Shown in pieces: positions 36,482 to 45,534 of a stretch of DNA of 64,000 nucleotides. This DNA comes from Kosakonia sp. BYX6. GTDB taxonomy: Bacteria; Pseudomonadota; Gammaproteobacteria; Enterobacterales; Enterobacteriaceae. The translations under genes were made by a program, and so were the position numbers. Positions within the stretch are counted from its first letter, which is position 1, and each line of letters starts with the position of its first letter. Where the stretch lies: positions 3,320,406 to 3,384,405 of the forward strand of contig NZ_CP151800.1 of NCBI RefSeq assembly GCF_038449125.1, given 5' to 3'. The notes under the pieces are model-generated. The model ran no database searches and had not been told where the DNA came from. It saw nothing but the letters and a program-made list of their open reading frames with translations.

Positions 36482-37477
36482 TTAACGACGCTGGAAGTAA
36501 GTCAACGCAAGAGCACCGGCCAGCACCAGCCCCTTAATAATGTCCATTGCGTAATAGGGCACGGAGAGCATCACCAGCCCGTTTTGCAGCACGCCGAGGA
36601 TAACCGCCCCCACCAGCGTGCCGAGCGCGTTTGGCTTGCCGGAACCCGCCAGCGAAAAGCCAATCCACGCGGCGGCGACCGCATCCATCAAATAACCGCC
36701 GCCCGCATTAACTTGCGACGATCCAATGCGTGACGCCAGCAAAATGCCGCCAAGCCCGGCGAGCAGCGAGGCAATCACATACGCCGCCACTTTGTAACGC
36801 GTGGTGCGAATGCCGGAAAGGCGCGCCGCTTCCGGGTTGCCGCCGATGGCGTACATGCGCCGGCCGTGCGTGGTCAGCGATAGACCAAGCTGCGCGACCA
36901 CGGTGACCACCAGCATAATGATGACAATTGTCGGCACCTGGCCGAGCAGCCCGAAAGCCGCAGGAATCGTGCCTTCCGCCATATCCCCGCTCGGTAGCAC
37001 CATGTTTTCCGTGATCGAGCCGCCGTAGCTGTAGGTCATCGCCACGCCCTGAATGACAAACAGGCTGCCAAGTGTGGCGAGCATGTCGGGAATACGCAGG
37101 ATCACAATCAAAAAGGCGTTAAACAAGCCGACCAGCGTACAGAGCGCCAGCGTCACCACAATCGCTTCGGTGGTGCCAAACCCATGCCAGACAAACAGCG
37201 AGATCACCAGCGCGTTCGCCAGTGACGCGGTGGAGCCAACAGAGAGATCAAAGCCGCCGACGGTCAGTGAAATCGACACGCCGACCGCAATCACCGTCAC
37301 AATGGCGATCGATCGCAAAATATTGATGATGTTGAAAGGATCGAGGAAGTTGTCCGATGCCAGGCCAAAAACGGCAATCAGCAGGACCACGGTGAGCAAC
37401 ATGCCCCATTTATACAGAAAATCAAAAAATTGCTGGCGCGTTGACATCGCCGCATTGACTGAAAGGGCCTTACTCAC
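36482..37477 (-). CDS. Sugar-type ABC transporter permease (RbsC/XylH family)
   Basis: 331-residue inner-membrane permease. I start at a GTG (VSKALSVNAAMSTRQ) because GGAGG lies 8 nt upstream and the codon overlaps the ATPase stop; the frame upstream of it is only the shadow of the ATPase end. A downstream ATG at 37447 is the alternative. Family signatures: VGVSISLTVGGFDLSVGS, GRRMYAIGGNPEAARLSGI, and AAWIGFSLAGSGKPNALGTLVGAVILGVLQNGLVML. Confidence 0.9.
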   Translation of the reverse strand: MSKALSVNAAMSTRQQFFDFLYKWGMLLTVVLLIAVFGLASDNFLDPFNIINILRSIAIVTVIAVGVSISLTVGGFDLSVGSTASLANALVISLFVWHGFGTTEAIVVTLALCTLVGLFNAFLIVILRIPDMLATLGSLFVIQGVAMTYSYGGSITENMVLPSGDMAEGTIPAAFGLLGQVPTIVIIMLVVTVVAQLGLSLTTHGRRMYAIGGNPEAARLSGIRTTRYKVAAYVIASLLAGLGGILLASRIGSSQVNAGGGYLMDAVAAAWIGFSLAGSGKPNALGTLVGAVILGVLQNGLVMLSVPYYAMDIIKGLVLAGALALTYFQRR

Positions 37478-38975
37478 GGGCCGTTCCTCCGGTGGAATAA
37501 TAAAGGAGTGTCTCTTCACGGGCATCCTCGCCCTGCACTTCTGCCACAATGCGCCCGTCCCACAGCACACAAATTCGGTCACACAAACCCACCAGTTCGG
37601 CGAATTCACCTGACGCGTAAATCACGCCCTTGCCTTCGCGCGCCAGCCCGTCGATCAACTGGAACAGATCGGTCTTGGCTTTCACATCCACGCCTTTGGT
37701 TGGCTCATCAAAAATCACCACGTTGGCGTTACCGCGCAGCCATTTGCCAATCGCCACTTTTTGCTGATTACCGCCCGACAAACGGCGCAACATTTGCCCT
37801 GGGCCGGAGGTGCGCACGCCGACGCGGGCGATCACTTCCTGCGCCCAGCGCCAGGCCTGGCGGTGACCAAACAGGCTCCAGCGCGAAAAACTGTTATCGG
37901 CGCTGACGGAGAGATTCATGCTGATAGGCTCATCAATAAAGATGCCCTCTTTGCGCCGCTCTTCCGGCACCAGCGCCAACCCACGCGTCACCGATTCCGC
38001 CGGATCGCGCGGTCGCCACGGCTGGCTATTCAGTTCGCCACGGCTAATACGGCTTTTGCTCGCGCCAAATAACGCTTTGCAAAGCTCCGTTTTCCCGGCA
38101 CCCGCCAGCCCGGCGATGCCGAGAATTTCCCCTTTGCGCAGGCGCAGCGAGATATCTTTCAGCAAGCCTTCATCGTGCAGGCCGTCGATCCGTAGAATCA
38201 CATCGTCGCTGTGCGACGGGCGCGCAGGCGGATAAATGTCGCTCAACTCATGGCCGAGCATCTTCTCAACAATTTGCTCGCCGCTGAGGGAATCCATCGG
38301 GCCAGACTCAATCAGCTTGCCGTCGCGCAGCACCGTCAGGGTGTCGCAAATCGCGTTCAGTTCATGAATGCGATGGGAAATAAACACCACGCCAATGCCC
38401 TGCTGTTGCAGGCGTTTCACCACAGTGAACAAGCGCTCACTTTCATGCTGATCGAGCGGCGCGGTGGGTTCATCAAGAATCAAAAAACGGCAGTGGTGCG
38501 AGAGCGCGCGGGCCAGCAAAATTTGCTGTTTTTCCGCCAGCGTGCAGCTATCGATTGCGCGTTTCACATCCAGCGTGACATCCAGTTGCGCCAGCGCCGC
38601 CCGCGCCTGCTTGCGCGTGTCACCCCAGCGATAGCGGTGCCCGGTGTCGGCCAGCTTATCGAGCATGATGTTTTCCGCGATGCTCAAACCTGGGATCAGC
38701 GCGACATCCACTTCCTGCTGCACCAGGTGAATGCCAAACTGTTTGGCGTCGCGCGGGGTACGTATCGAAACCACCTGATTATTAATGGCGATTTCCCCTT
38801 CGTAATGGCCGTAAGTGCCGCACAGCACCGCCATTAGCGTTGATTTTCCCGCGCCGTTCGCGCCGGTTAACGCGTGCACCGAACCGCCCCGTAAGGTGAA
38901 GTCGACCTGCGACAGCGCTTTAAAGCCGCCGAAGGAGAGGCTCATGCCACGCATTTCGAGGAGGTTGCTACCCAT
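37470..38975 (-). CDS. Sugar-type ABC transporter ATPase (RbsA-like, two domains)
   Basis: Double ATPase of the carbohydrate uptake class. From MGSNLLEMRGMSLSFGG it has 501 residues, the usual length; an ATG 48 nt upstream (39023) is possible, and both starts have mediocre ribosome sites. N-half: Walker A TGANGAGKST, LAEKQQ-type signature (CTLAEKQQILLARAL), FLILDEPTAPLD. C-half: degenerate Walker A GLAGAGKTE, signature LSGGNQQKVAIGKWL, VVIFDEPTKGVDVKAK. Energises uptake through the neighbouring permease. Confidence 0.92.
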   Translation of the reverse strand: MGSNLLEMRGMSLSFGGFKALSQVDFTLRGGSVHALTGANGAGKSTLMAVLCGTYGHYEGEIAINNQVVSIRTPRDAKQFGIHLVQQEVDVALIPGLSIAENIMLDKLADTGHRYRWGDTRKQARAALAQLDVTLDVKRAIDSCTLAEKQQILLARALSHHCRFLILDEPTAPLDQHESERLFTVVKRLQQQGIGVVFISHRIHELNAICDTLTVLRDGKLIESGPMDSLSGEQIVEKMLGHELSDIYPPARPSHSDDVILRIDGLHDEGLLKDISLRLRKGEILGIAGLAGAGKTELCKALFGASKSRISRGELNSQPWRPRDPAESVTRGLALVPEERRKEGIFIDEPISMNLSVSADNSFSRWSLFGHRQAWRWAQEVIARVGVRTSGPGQMLRRLSGGNQQKVAIGKWLRGNANVVIFDEPTKGVDVKAKTDLFQLIDGLAREGKGVIYASGEFAELVGLCDRICVLWDGRIVAEVQGEDAREETLLYYSTGGTARE

Positions 38976-39086
38976 AGCGCGTGAATACCTGCGATTAATA
39001 GATTGATTTAACGAATTTTTCATAGCCTCGCTTGACTGGCAACGACAGAAAAGGCATAAGTTAAAGCTAAATAATATTAGCCATCC

Positions 39087-39102
39087 GGATGTCCAGACAT
39101 AA
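39087..39102. promoter_or_regulatory. Possible weak MetJ operator upstream of the sugar ABC operon
   Basis: Two successive 8-mers, GGATGTCC (5/8) and AGACATAA (5/8), against AGACGTCT, including a 12-bp dyad ATGTCCAGACAT. It lies in the short gap between the divergent ABC operon and hcxA. Weak by sequence alone. Confidence 0.3.
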
Positions 39103-39137
39103 CATCGGGTTAGCCATCACGCATAAGGACACGACTC

Positions 39138-40226
39138 ATGAGCAGTACCGATATTCGCGTTGTACCCGGCCCCGCCAATTACTATTCCCATGCCGGTAGC
39201 CTCGCACGATTGCATGATTTTTATCCCCCCGAACAACTCTCCCGCGCGGTGTGGATCTACGGCGAACGCGCTTTCGCTGGCGCAAAACCGTTCCTGCCGG
39301 AAGGCTTTAACGCACCGGGCGCGAAACATATTCTGTTCAAAGGCCACTGCAGCGAGCATGACGTGAGCGAACTGGCGCAGCAGGCGGGTGATGACCGTGC
39401 GGTGGTGATCGGCCTTGGCGGCGGCGCGCTGCTGGACACCGCGAAAGCCGTGGCGCGCCGTCTCGGTTTGCCGGTGGTGGCAATCCCGACCATTGCCGCC
39501 ACTTGCGCGGCGTGGACGCCGCTGTCGGTCTGGTACAACGACGCGGGCCAGGCGCTGCAATTTGAAATTTTCGACGACGCCAACTTCCTGGTGCTGGTCG
39601 AACCGCAAATTATCCTCAACGCGCCCGCGGAATATCTGCTGGCCGGGATCGGCGATACGCTGGCGAAGTGGTATGAAGCGGTGGTATTAGCCCCGCAGCC
39701 GGAAACCCTGCCGCTGACCGTGCGTTTGGGGATTAACGGCGCGCTGGCGATCCGTGATGTGTTATTGGCAAGCAGTGAAGCGGCACTGGCGGATCAGCAA
39801 CGCGGTGAAGTGACGCAAGCATTTCGCGATGTGGTGGATGCGATTATTGCCGGTGGCGGCATGGTGGGCGGTCTGGGCGAGCGTTACACCCGCGTAGCCG
39901 CCGCGCACGCGGTGCACAATGGCCTGACGGTGTTGCCGCAAACCGAGAAATTCCTGCACGGCACGAAAGTGGCGTACGGCATTTTGGTGCAAAGCGCATT
40001 GCTCGGCCAGGACGATGTATTGGCACAATTGATTGATGCGTACCAGCGTTTCAACCTGCCAACCACGCTGGCGGCGCTCGATGTGGATATCAACAACCAC
40101 GCCGAGCTGGATAAGGTGATTGCCCACACCCTGCGCCCGGTGGAATCGATCCATTATTTGCCGGTGGCGTTAACCGCCGACACCCTGCGCGCCGCCTTTG
40201 AAAAAGTGGAAACCTTGTCGCGTTAA
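39138..40226 (+). CDS. hcxA: Hydroxycarboxylate dehydrogenase A / iron-type alcohol dehydrogenase family
   Basis: 362 residues, the same length and closely similar to E. coli YbdH (HcxA), a glycerol-dehydrogenase-fold NAD(P)-dependent enzyme reported to act on 2-oxo/2-hydroxy acids. Nucleotide loop GLGGGALLDTAKAVARR; PTIAATCAAWTPLSVWY; metal ligands expected in the GGLGERYTRVAAAHAVHNGL region. In E. coli it neighbours ybdL; here about 19.5 kb of accessory DNA separates them. Divergent from the sugar ABC operon. Three REP units follow. Confidence 0.93.
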   Translation: MSSTDIRVVPGPANYYSHAGSLARLHDFYPPEQLSRAVWIYGERAFAGAKPFLPEGFNAPGAKHILFKGHCSEHDVSELAQQAGDDRAVVIGLGGGALLDTAKAVARRLGLPVVAIPTIAATCAAWTPLSVWYNDAGQALQFEIFDDANFLVLVEPQIILNAPAEYLLAGIGDTLAKWYEAVVLAPQPETLPLTVRLGINGALAIRDVLLASSEAALADQQRGEVTQAFRDVVDAIIAGGGMVGGLGERYTRVAAAHAVHNGLTVLPQTEKFLHGTKVAYGILVQSALLGQDDVLAQLIDAYQRFNLPTTLAALDVDINNHAELDKVIAHTLRPVESIHYLPVALTADTLRAAFEKVETLSR

Positions 40227-40239
40227 TCTCCCGCATCAC

Positions 40240-40380
40240 GCCCGGTGGCGCTTCGCGTGCCGGGCCTACGGGCTAACATTGGCATCGAACCCGTAGGCCG
40301 GATAAGGCGTAGCCGCCATCCGGCGATTGAAGCTCGGGCGAATATTTTGCCGGATGGCGCTAAACGCTTATCCGGCCTAC
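40240..40380. repeat. Cluster of three REP units (BIME)
   Basis: Units at 40240-40270 (CCCGGTGGCG variant), 40291-40324 and 40348-40380. The stop codon of the downstream tetR-type gene (opposite strand) is supplied by the last unit. Confidence 0.88.
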
Positions 40381-40967
40381 AGTGTGGGCCACAACCCCAT
40401 TGCCATTCGGGCGATGCCGAGCAGGGTTTCCCGGCTTGCGCCGTCTCGCGCCTGGATCGACATGCCTTGCTGGATTCCGGCATACAGCCTTGCGAGCGCG
40501 TCGATATCGGTGTCGACGGGCAACTCCCCTATCTCGCACGCCTGCATTAGTCGCGTTTTCAGCAACGCAATCCCTTTGCTTCGCATCTGTTGCACCTGCT
40601 GGCCCAGGCGATCGTTACCTTCGCTGCCGACGGCGGAAAGCACCAGCATACAGCCGCGCGGCGAATCGCAGCGTGTCAGCACCTCGGCGGAGCGCTCCAG
40701 CCACTGCGCGATGGCTTTTTTAGGTGACGGCTCGGTGCTGACGCAGCCCCAGATCTGCGGCGCAATATTCTGCAAATAGTGCTGCAATACTTCGTTGTAG
40801 AGATCCTCTTTACCGCCAAATGCCGCATACAAACTGGGCGATTTGATGCCCATCGCCTCATACAAATCATTCATTGATGTCGCGGTGTAACCCTTCTGCC
40901 AGAAGACTTTCATCGCGTTGTCGAGTGCATCGGTACGGTCAAATTCCCGTGGTCTTCCCCGGCTCAT
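40377..40967 (-). CDS. TetR-family transcriptional regulator
   Basis: 196 residues. N-terminal helix-turn-helix (GRPREFDRTDALDNAMKVFWQKGYTATSMNDLYEAMGIKSPSLYAAFGGKEDLY, about 4-57) and a C-terminal ligand/dimer domain with a Cys pair (CDSPRGCML). The stop codon TAG lies within a REP unit, so the exact C-terminus may have been set by REP insertion. Divergent from an SDR gene; the 20-bp palindrome at 41045-41064 is the probable operator. Inducer unknown. Confidence 0.9.
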   Translation of the reverse strand: MSRGRPREFDRTDALDNAMKVFWQKGYTATSMNDLYEAMGIKSPSLYAAFGGKEDLYNEVLQHYLQNIAPQIWGCVSTEPSPKKAIAQWLERSAEVLTRCDSPRGCMLVLSAVGSEGNDRLGQQVQQMRSKGIALLKTRLMQACEIGELPVDTDIDALARLYAGIQQGMSIQARDGASRETLLGIARMAMGLWPTL

Positions 40968-41011
40968 ATTGGCCCTCCTCGCATTTTGTGCTGATCGGTA
41001 TATTAATAGTA

Positions 41012-41041
41012 TTGACGAATGTATGGAAGCCCGCCTATTTT
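41012..41041 (+). promoter_or_regulatory. Promoter of the SDR gene
   Basis: TTGACG (41012-41017), 18-bp spacer, TATTTT (41036-41041). The expected start of transcription falls in the adjacent operator palindrome. Confidence 0.65.
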
Positions 41042-41044
41042 AAT

Positions 41045-41064
41045 TATGTATCAATCGACACATA
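41045..41064. promoter_or_regulatory. Probable TetR-type operator
   Basis: TATGTATCAATCGACACATA is symmetric at 16 of 20 positions. It sits just downstream of the -10 element and 14 bp before the SDR start, a typical repressor position. Confidence 0.7.
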
Positions 41065-41078
41065 AATCAGGAGTCCTC

Positions 41079-41822
41079 ATGTCACACTCTCTTTCAGGTA
41101 AACGCGCGCTGGTCACCGGCGCAAGTCGCGGCTTGGGTAAAGCCATTGCATTGACGCTGGCGCGCGCCGGGGCGGATGTCGCCATCACCTGGGAAAAATC
41201 GGCCGATAAAGCCCTGGCCGTGGCCGAAGAAATTCGCACTCTGGGGCGTAATGGCATCGCCATTCAGGCCGATAGCGCGAACCCGCAGGCTGCACGCAGC
41301 GCCGTTGAGCAAGCGGTCGAACAACTTGGCGGGCTGGATATTTTGGTGAATAACGCGGGCATTGCCTATAACGGGCAACTGGAAGCGATGTCGCAGGAGG
41401 AGATCGACGCGCTGATCAACGTGAACATTCGCGGTGTGGTGTTCTCCACCCAGGCGGCGCTGGCGCATCTGCCGGATGGCGGGCGCATTATCAATATCGG
41501 CAGCAGCCTCTCTGACCACGTGCCGCTGCACAATGTGAGCGTTTATTCGATGACCAAATCGGCGTTGAACTCGTTGACGCGCGGGCTGGCGCGCGATCTC
41601 GGGCCGCGCGGCATTACCGTGAATATGGTAAAACCAGGATCGACCGACAGCGACATGAACCCGGCAAACGGCGCGGGCGCCGAAACGCAGCGCCAGCTTA
41701 CCGCGTTGGGGCATTACGGCGAGGCGCAGGATATTGCCGAAGCGGTCGCGTTCCTCGCAAGCCCGGCGGCGAAGCATATTACCGGCACGGATATTCTGGT
41801 GGATGGCGGCACCAACGCCTGA
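41079..41822 (+). CDS. Short-chain dehydrogenase/reductase
   Basis: 247 residues from MSHSLSGKRALVTGASRG (AGGAG upstream). Classical SDR: TGASRGLG cofactor loop, NNAG (LVNNAGIAYNG), Ser in GSSLSDHVP and the YxxxK pair in SVYSMTKSALN. The residue pattern after the loop (WEKSADKA) does not clearly settle NAD versus NADP. Divergent TetR gene and operator imply induction by a small molecule. Substrate unknown. Confidence 0.92.
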   Translation: MSHSLSGKRALVTGASRGLGKAIALTLARAGADVAITWEKSADKALAVAEEIRTLGRNGIAIQADSANPQAARSAVEQAVEQLGGLDILVNNAGIAYNGQLEAMSQEEIDALINVNIRGVVFSTQAALAHLPDGGRIINIGSSLSDHVPLHNVSVYSMTKSALNSLTRGLARDLGPRGITVNMVKPGSTDSDMNPANGAGAETQRQLTALGHYGEAQDIAEAVAFLASPAAKHITGTDILVDGGTNA

Positions 41823-41835
41823 TTAACAGGCAAAA

Positions 41836-41859
41836 AAAGCGGCGCATCCGCGCCGCTTT
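41836..41859. terminator. Bidirectional terminator between the SDR gene and ybdD
   Basis: AAAGCGGCGC, loop ATCC, GCGCCGCTTT; A run before and T-rich after. It ends both the SDR gene and cstA-ybdD. Confidence 0.88.
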
Positions 41860-41871
41860 CTCACGCAAGAA

Positions 41872-42069
41872 TTAACAGCAGCGTGCACCGCCTTTTCCGC
41901 CGTAGCGCGCATCCTGACGCTCGCGGAAAAATTCCTCATAAGTCATTGGCGTCTGATCCGGATGCGTGACACGCATATGCTCGACATAGTTGTCGTAATC
42001 CGGAACGCCAATCATCATTTTCGCCGCCTGGCCTAAATACTTCCCGGCTTTTGAAAGCGTGTCGAACAT
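41872..42069 (-). CDS. ybdD: YbdD/YjiX family small protein
   Basis: 65 residues, the same length as E. coli Ybd[33 protein letters not shown] and the family-typical basic C-terminus ending ARCC. Always found after CstA/BtsT-type pyruvate transporters; 20 bp downstream of cstA here, so co-transcribed. Some reports tie the family to transporter assembly or function; the mechanism is unknown. Confidence 0.93.
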   Translation of the reverse strand: MFDTLSKAGKYLGQAAKMMIGVPDYDNYVEHMRVTHPDQTPMTYEEFFRERQDARYGGKGGARCC

Positions 42070-42089
42070 AAAAGCTCCTGCGTGATCGG

Positions 42090-44195
42090 TTAATGAACGC
42101 CCTTCGCCTGGCCGACAATCTGCTCAACGTTGTCCGGCATTTCCTGGTACGGCGTCTCTTTTGCCGTCGGTTTGTCCTCTTTCAACGCCGCCAGCGCGGT
42201 TTTCAGCGAGTAGAATGCCAGCACCACCACAACGACCATAAAGAAGATGGTCAACCCGGCATCAAGACGGTTGTTGAACACCAGTTGCGTCAGTTGCGAC
42301 TCGGTATACTGCGCCGGAATATTGCCGCTATCTATCATCGCCTGGAACTTATTGGCAATCGCCAGGAAGCCAACTTTGGTGTCCGGGCTGAAAGATTTTT
42401 GCCAGCCTGCGGTCAAGGTACAGATCAGCAGCCAGGCCGTTGGCACTAACGCCACCCACGCGTAACGCTGGCGTTTCATCTTAAACAGCACCACCGCGCA
42501 GAGCATTAACGCCATACCGGCCAACATCTGGTTGGCAATGCCGAACAGCGGCCACAAGGTGTTGATGCCGCCCAGCGGATCGACCACGCCCTGATGCAGG
42601 AAATAGCCCCACGCCAGCACGCACAATGCGGTGGAAAGCAGGTTGGCGGGCAGCGATTCGGTGCGTTTCAGGTTCGGGGAAATTACCCCCAACAAGTCCT
42701 GCAACATAAAGCGCGCCGCGCGGGTTCCGGCATCGACCGCCGTCAGAATAAACAGCGCCTCGAACAGAATCGCGAAGTGATACCAGAACGAGACATCCAT
42801 CATGCCGCCGAGCGCGCCGTGCAGAATGTAGGCCATACCTACCGCCAGGGTTGGCGCTCCGCCCGCGCGGGAAATGATCGACTGCTCACCCACTTCATCG
42901 GCAATCTGTCTGAGCGTGTCCGGCGTGATGCTAAAGCCCCAGCCGCTCACCACCTGCGCGGCTGACGCCACCACATCGGTGGTGCCCGCCGGCGCTAACA
43001 CCGCCATCGGGCTGTTCATGGCGAAGTACACGCCCGGATCGATAATGCATGCCGACACCAGCGCCATGATCGCCACGAACGACTCCATCAACATGCCACC
43101 GTAACCGATAAAACAGGCCTGGCCTTCGCTGGCGAGCATTTTCGGCGTGGTGCCGGAGGAAATCAGCGCATGGAAGCCAGAGACCGCGCCGCAGGCAATG
43201 GTGATAAACAGGAACGGGAACAGGTTGCCTGTCCACACCGGCCCGGTGCCGTCGACAAATTTGGTCAGCGCGGGCATGGTCAGCGTCGGGCGCATGATCA
43301 GAATGCCGATCGCCAGCCCGATGATGGTGCCGATTTTCAGGAAAGTAGAGAGGTAATCGCGCGGCGCAAGCAGCAGCCACACCGGCAATACCGACGCGAC
43401 AAAACCATAACCCACCAGCATCCACGTCAGTTGCACGCCGGTGAAATCAAACCACGGTGCCCACGTCGGGCTTTCGGCGACCCAGCCGCCGGAAATAATC
43501 GCGAACACCAGCAGCACCAGGCCAATCACCGACACTTCGCCAATGCGCCCAGGGCGCAGGTAGCGAATGTAGATGCCCATAAAAATCGCCAGCGGAATGG
43601 TGAACGCCACGGTGTAAGTTCCCCACGGGCTGTGGGTCAGCGCTTTGACGACAATCATCGCCAGCACCGCCAGAATGATCACCATGATCATAAAGGTCGC
43701 CACCAGCGCGATCACCCCGACAGTCGGCCCCATCTCTTCTTTGACCATCTCGCCGAGGGAGCGCCCGTCGCGGCGCGTGGAGATAAACAGCACCATAAAA
43801 TCCTGCACCGCACCGGCCAGCACCACGCCCGCGAGGATCCAGATCATCCCCGGCAGGTAGCCCATCTGCGCCGCCAGTACCGGCCCTACCAGCGGGCCTG
43901 CGCCGGCAATAGCGGCAAAATGGTGACCGAACAGCACTTTCTTATCCGTCGGCACATAATCAAGGCCGTCGTTGTGCCGCACCGCCGGAGTCATGCGCGT
44001 TGGGTCAACTTGCAGCACATTTTTGGCGATGTAGAGACCATAAAACCGGTAAGCGATGAGGTAAATACAGACGGCGGCGACCACAATCCACAGAGCGTTA
44101 ATCTGTTCGCCGCGATTCAATGCGATGTAGCCAAGGGCAAACGCGCCGACAAGTGAGAGCGCGCCCCAAATAAGGTATTTCCCTGAGTTGTTCAT
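42090..44195 (-). CDS. cstA: Pyruvate (peptide) transporter CstA, carbon-starvation protein
   Basis: 701-residue inner-membrane transporter with many helices, the full length of E. coli CstA. Family signatures: [28 protein letters not shown] near the N-terminus, [39 protein letters not shown] and [14 protein letters not shown]. Originally described for peptide use on starvation, later shown to take up pyruvate. In E. coli it is cAMP-CRP dependent; I saw no convincing CRP site in the 169 bp upstream. Confidence 0.96.
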   Translation of the reverse strand: MNNSGKYLIWGALSLVGAFALGYIALNRGEQINALWIVVAAVCIYLIAYRFYGLYIAKNVLQVDPTRMTPAVRHNDGLDYVPTDKKVLFGHHFAAIAGAGPLVGPVLAAQMGYLPGMIWILAGVVLAGAVQDFMVLFISTRRDGRSLGEMVKEEMGPTVGVIALVATFMIMVIILAVLAMIVVKALTHSPWGTYTVAFTIPLAIFMGIYIRYLRPGRIGEVSVIGLVLLVFAIISGGWVAESPTWAPWFDFTGVQLTWMLVGYGFVASVLPVWLLLAPRDYLSTFLKIGTIIGLAIGILIMRPTLTMPALTKFVDGTGPVWTGNLFPFLFITIACGAVSGFHALISSGTTPKMLASEGQACFIGYGGMLMESFVAIMALVSACIIDPGVYFAMNSPMAVLAPAGTTDVVASAAQVVSGWGFSITPDTLRQIADEVGEQSIISRAGGAPTLAVGMAYILHGALGGMMDVSFWYHFAILFEALFILTAVDAGTRAARFMLQDLLGVISPNLKRTESLPANLLSTALCVLAWGYFLHQGVVDPLGGINTLWPLFGIANQMLAGMALMLCAVVLFKMKRQRYAWVALVPTAWLLICTLTAGWQKSFSPDTKVGFLAIANKFQAMIDSGNIPAQYTESQLTQLVFNNRLDAGLTIFFMVVVVVLAFYSLKTALAALKEDKPTAKETPYQEMPDNVEQIVGQAKGVH

Positions 44196-44334
44196 AGCGG
44201 TTATCCGTTTGAGAGACAGAGAGATGTTACATTTTGTATCTATATCAACTCTGCGGACTTAACAACTTTGAAACATAGGAAGTTCGCCCTGTAACCAGGC
44301 ATTTACTCGATTGTGTTAACGGGATCGCAAGAAT

Positions 44335-44358
44335 GCCCTCTCCTGATGCGGAGAGGGC
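44335..44358 (-). terminator. Terminator-like hairpin after entH
   Basis: Perfect stem GCCCTCTCC / GGAGAGGGC with a 6-nt loop, 6 bp beyond the entH stop on the minus strand. U-tract weak. Confidence 0.65.
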
Positions 44359-44364
44359 GAGAAG

Positions 44365-44778
44365 TTAGCCCAGCACGGCGGTGCTCAGGCGGCAGGTGCA
44401 GCAGCGTCGACCTTGTTCGTCAAACACCACAATTTCCCAGCTTTGGCTCTGCCGACCGAGGTATAACGGCTGGCAAACGCCGCGCACTTTGCCCTGAGAA
44501 ACCGGGCGATGGTGGCTGGCGTTCAGTTCAGTGCCGACCACGCACTGCCCGTCGCGGGTCATCATATGGCTGGCCATCGATCCGAGCGTCTCCGCCAGCG
44601 CCGCCGACGCGCCACCGTGCAGCAGGCCAAACGGTTGATGCGTGCGGCTATCGACCGGCATTTCGGCTTCGAGAAAATCATCGCCGATGCGGGTATAAGT
44701 GATCGCCAGATGCGAAACCAGCGTGTTATCGCTGGTCGCATTCAGCTCATCGAGGGTTAAATGCCGTTTCCAGATCAT
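44365..44778 (-). CDS. entH: Proofreading thioesterase of enterobactin synthesis
   Basis: 137-residue hotdog-fold thioesterase that removes wrongly loaded acyl groups from the EntB carrier domain. H54 and E63 in [17 protein letters not shown] are the catalytic residues of E. coli EntH. Last gene of entCEBAH; its ATG directly follows the entA stop. Confidence 0.95.
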   Translation of the reverse strand: MIWKRHLTLDELNATSDNTLVSHLAITYTRIGDDFLEAEMPVDSRTHQPFGLLHGGASAALAETLGSMASHMMTRDGQCVVGTELNASHHRPVSQGKVRGVCQPLYLGRQSQSWEIVVFDEQGRRCCTCRLSTAVLG

Positions 44779-45534
44779 TTACGCCCCCAATGTCGAACCG
44801 CCATCCACCACGATGTCTTGCAAAGTGATATGGCTGGCGAGATCGGAGGAAAGGAACAAAACCGTGTTCGCCACTTCCTGCGGACGGGCGATTTTACCCA
44901 GCGGAATGCCGAGCTTGAACTGCTCGCCGTAACCGCGAATGCGCTGCTGTTCAGCGTCATCACTGACCCAAAGCGTGCGTTGCATATCGGTGTCGGTGGA
45001 ACCTGGCGAAACAATATTGCAGCGCACATGGCTGGCGGCCAGTTCCAGACCGACGGTCAACGCCAGGCTTTTCAGCGCCGCTTTCGACGCGCCATAGGCG
45101 CTCATGCCGATGCGCGGCGTGTGCGCGGCGTCCGAACAGACGGTAACAATCGCCCCGCCCTGCTGACGGCGAAACTGCGCCATGGTCTGCTGGAACAGGT
45201 TAAACGCGCCGCCAACGTTGACGGAAAAGGTGTTTTGCCACGCCTCAGCAGTGAGGTTGTCGGTCGCGCCCATATGCAGCACGCCCGCGGCATTCACCAG
45301 CACGTCCAGCCGCTCGCTCTGCGCCAGTAGACGTTTGCAGACTGCCGCGGCCTGCCCGGCATCGGCGATATCCACCACTTCACAGGAGAAGGGGTAATCA
45401 TTGCCGCGAAACGCCAGATCGAAACCGATCACCTGTGCACCCGCCTCGACAAAGGCCAGCGCAGTGGCGTAACCGATGCCTTTTCCGGCACCGGTCACCC
45501 AGACGATTTTGCCGGTAAAATCCAGGCTCGCCAT
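44779..45534 (-). CDS. entA: 2,3-dihydro-2,3-dihydroxybenzoate dehydrogenase
   Basis: SDR enzyme that oxidises 2,3-dihydro-2,3-dihydroxybenzoate to 2,3-dihydroxybenzoate with NAD+. 251 residues from [19 protein letters not shown]; the codon overlaps the entB stop (TAATG). Features: VTGAGKGIG cofactor loop, LVNAAGVLHMG, and SAYGASKAALKSL with Tyr/Lys of the active site. A longer frame upstream is only the end of entB in another frame. Confidence 0.96.
   Translation of the reverse strand: MASLDFTGKIVWVTGAGKGIGYATALAFVEAGAQVIGFDLAFRGNDYPFSCEVVDIADAGQAAAVCKRLLAQSERLDVLVNAAGVLHMGATDNLTAEAWQNTFSVNVGGAFNLFQQTMAQFRRQQGGAIVTVCSDAAHTPRIGMSAYGASKAALKSLALTVGLELAASHVRCNIVSPGSTDTDMQRTLWVSDDAEQQRIRGYGEQFKLGIPLGKIARPQEVANTVLFLSSDLASHITLQDIVVDGGSTLGA

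Noticed and set aside
43170-44156. 328-codon plus-strand frame opposite cstA
   Set aside because: Arg/His/Gln-rich antisense shadow of a membrane-protein gene.
44196-44364. CRP site for cstA
   Set aside because: The E. coli gene is CRP-dependent, but no TGTGA-N6-TCACA-like dyad was seen in this gap.
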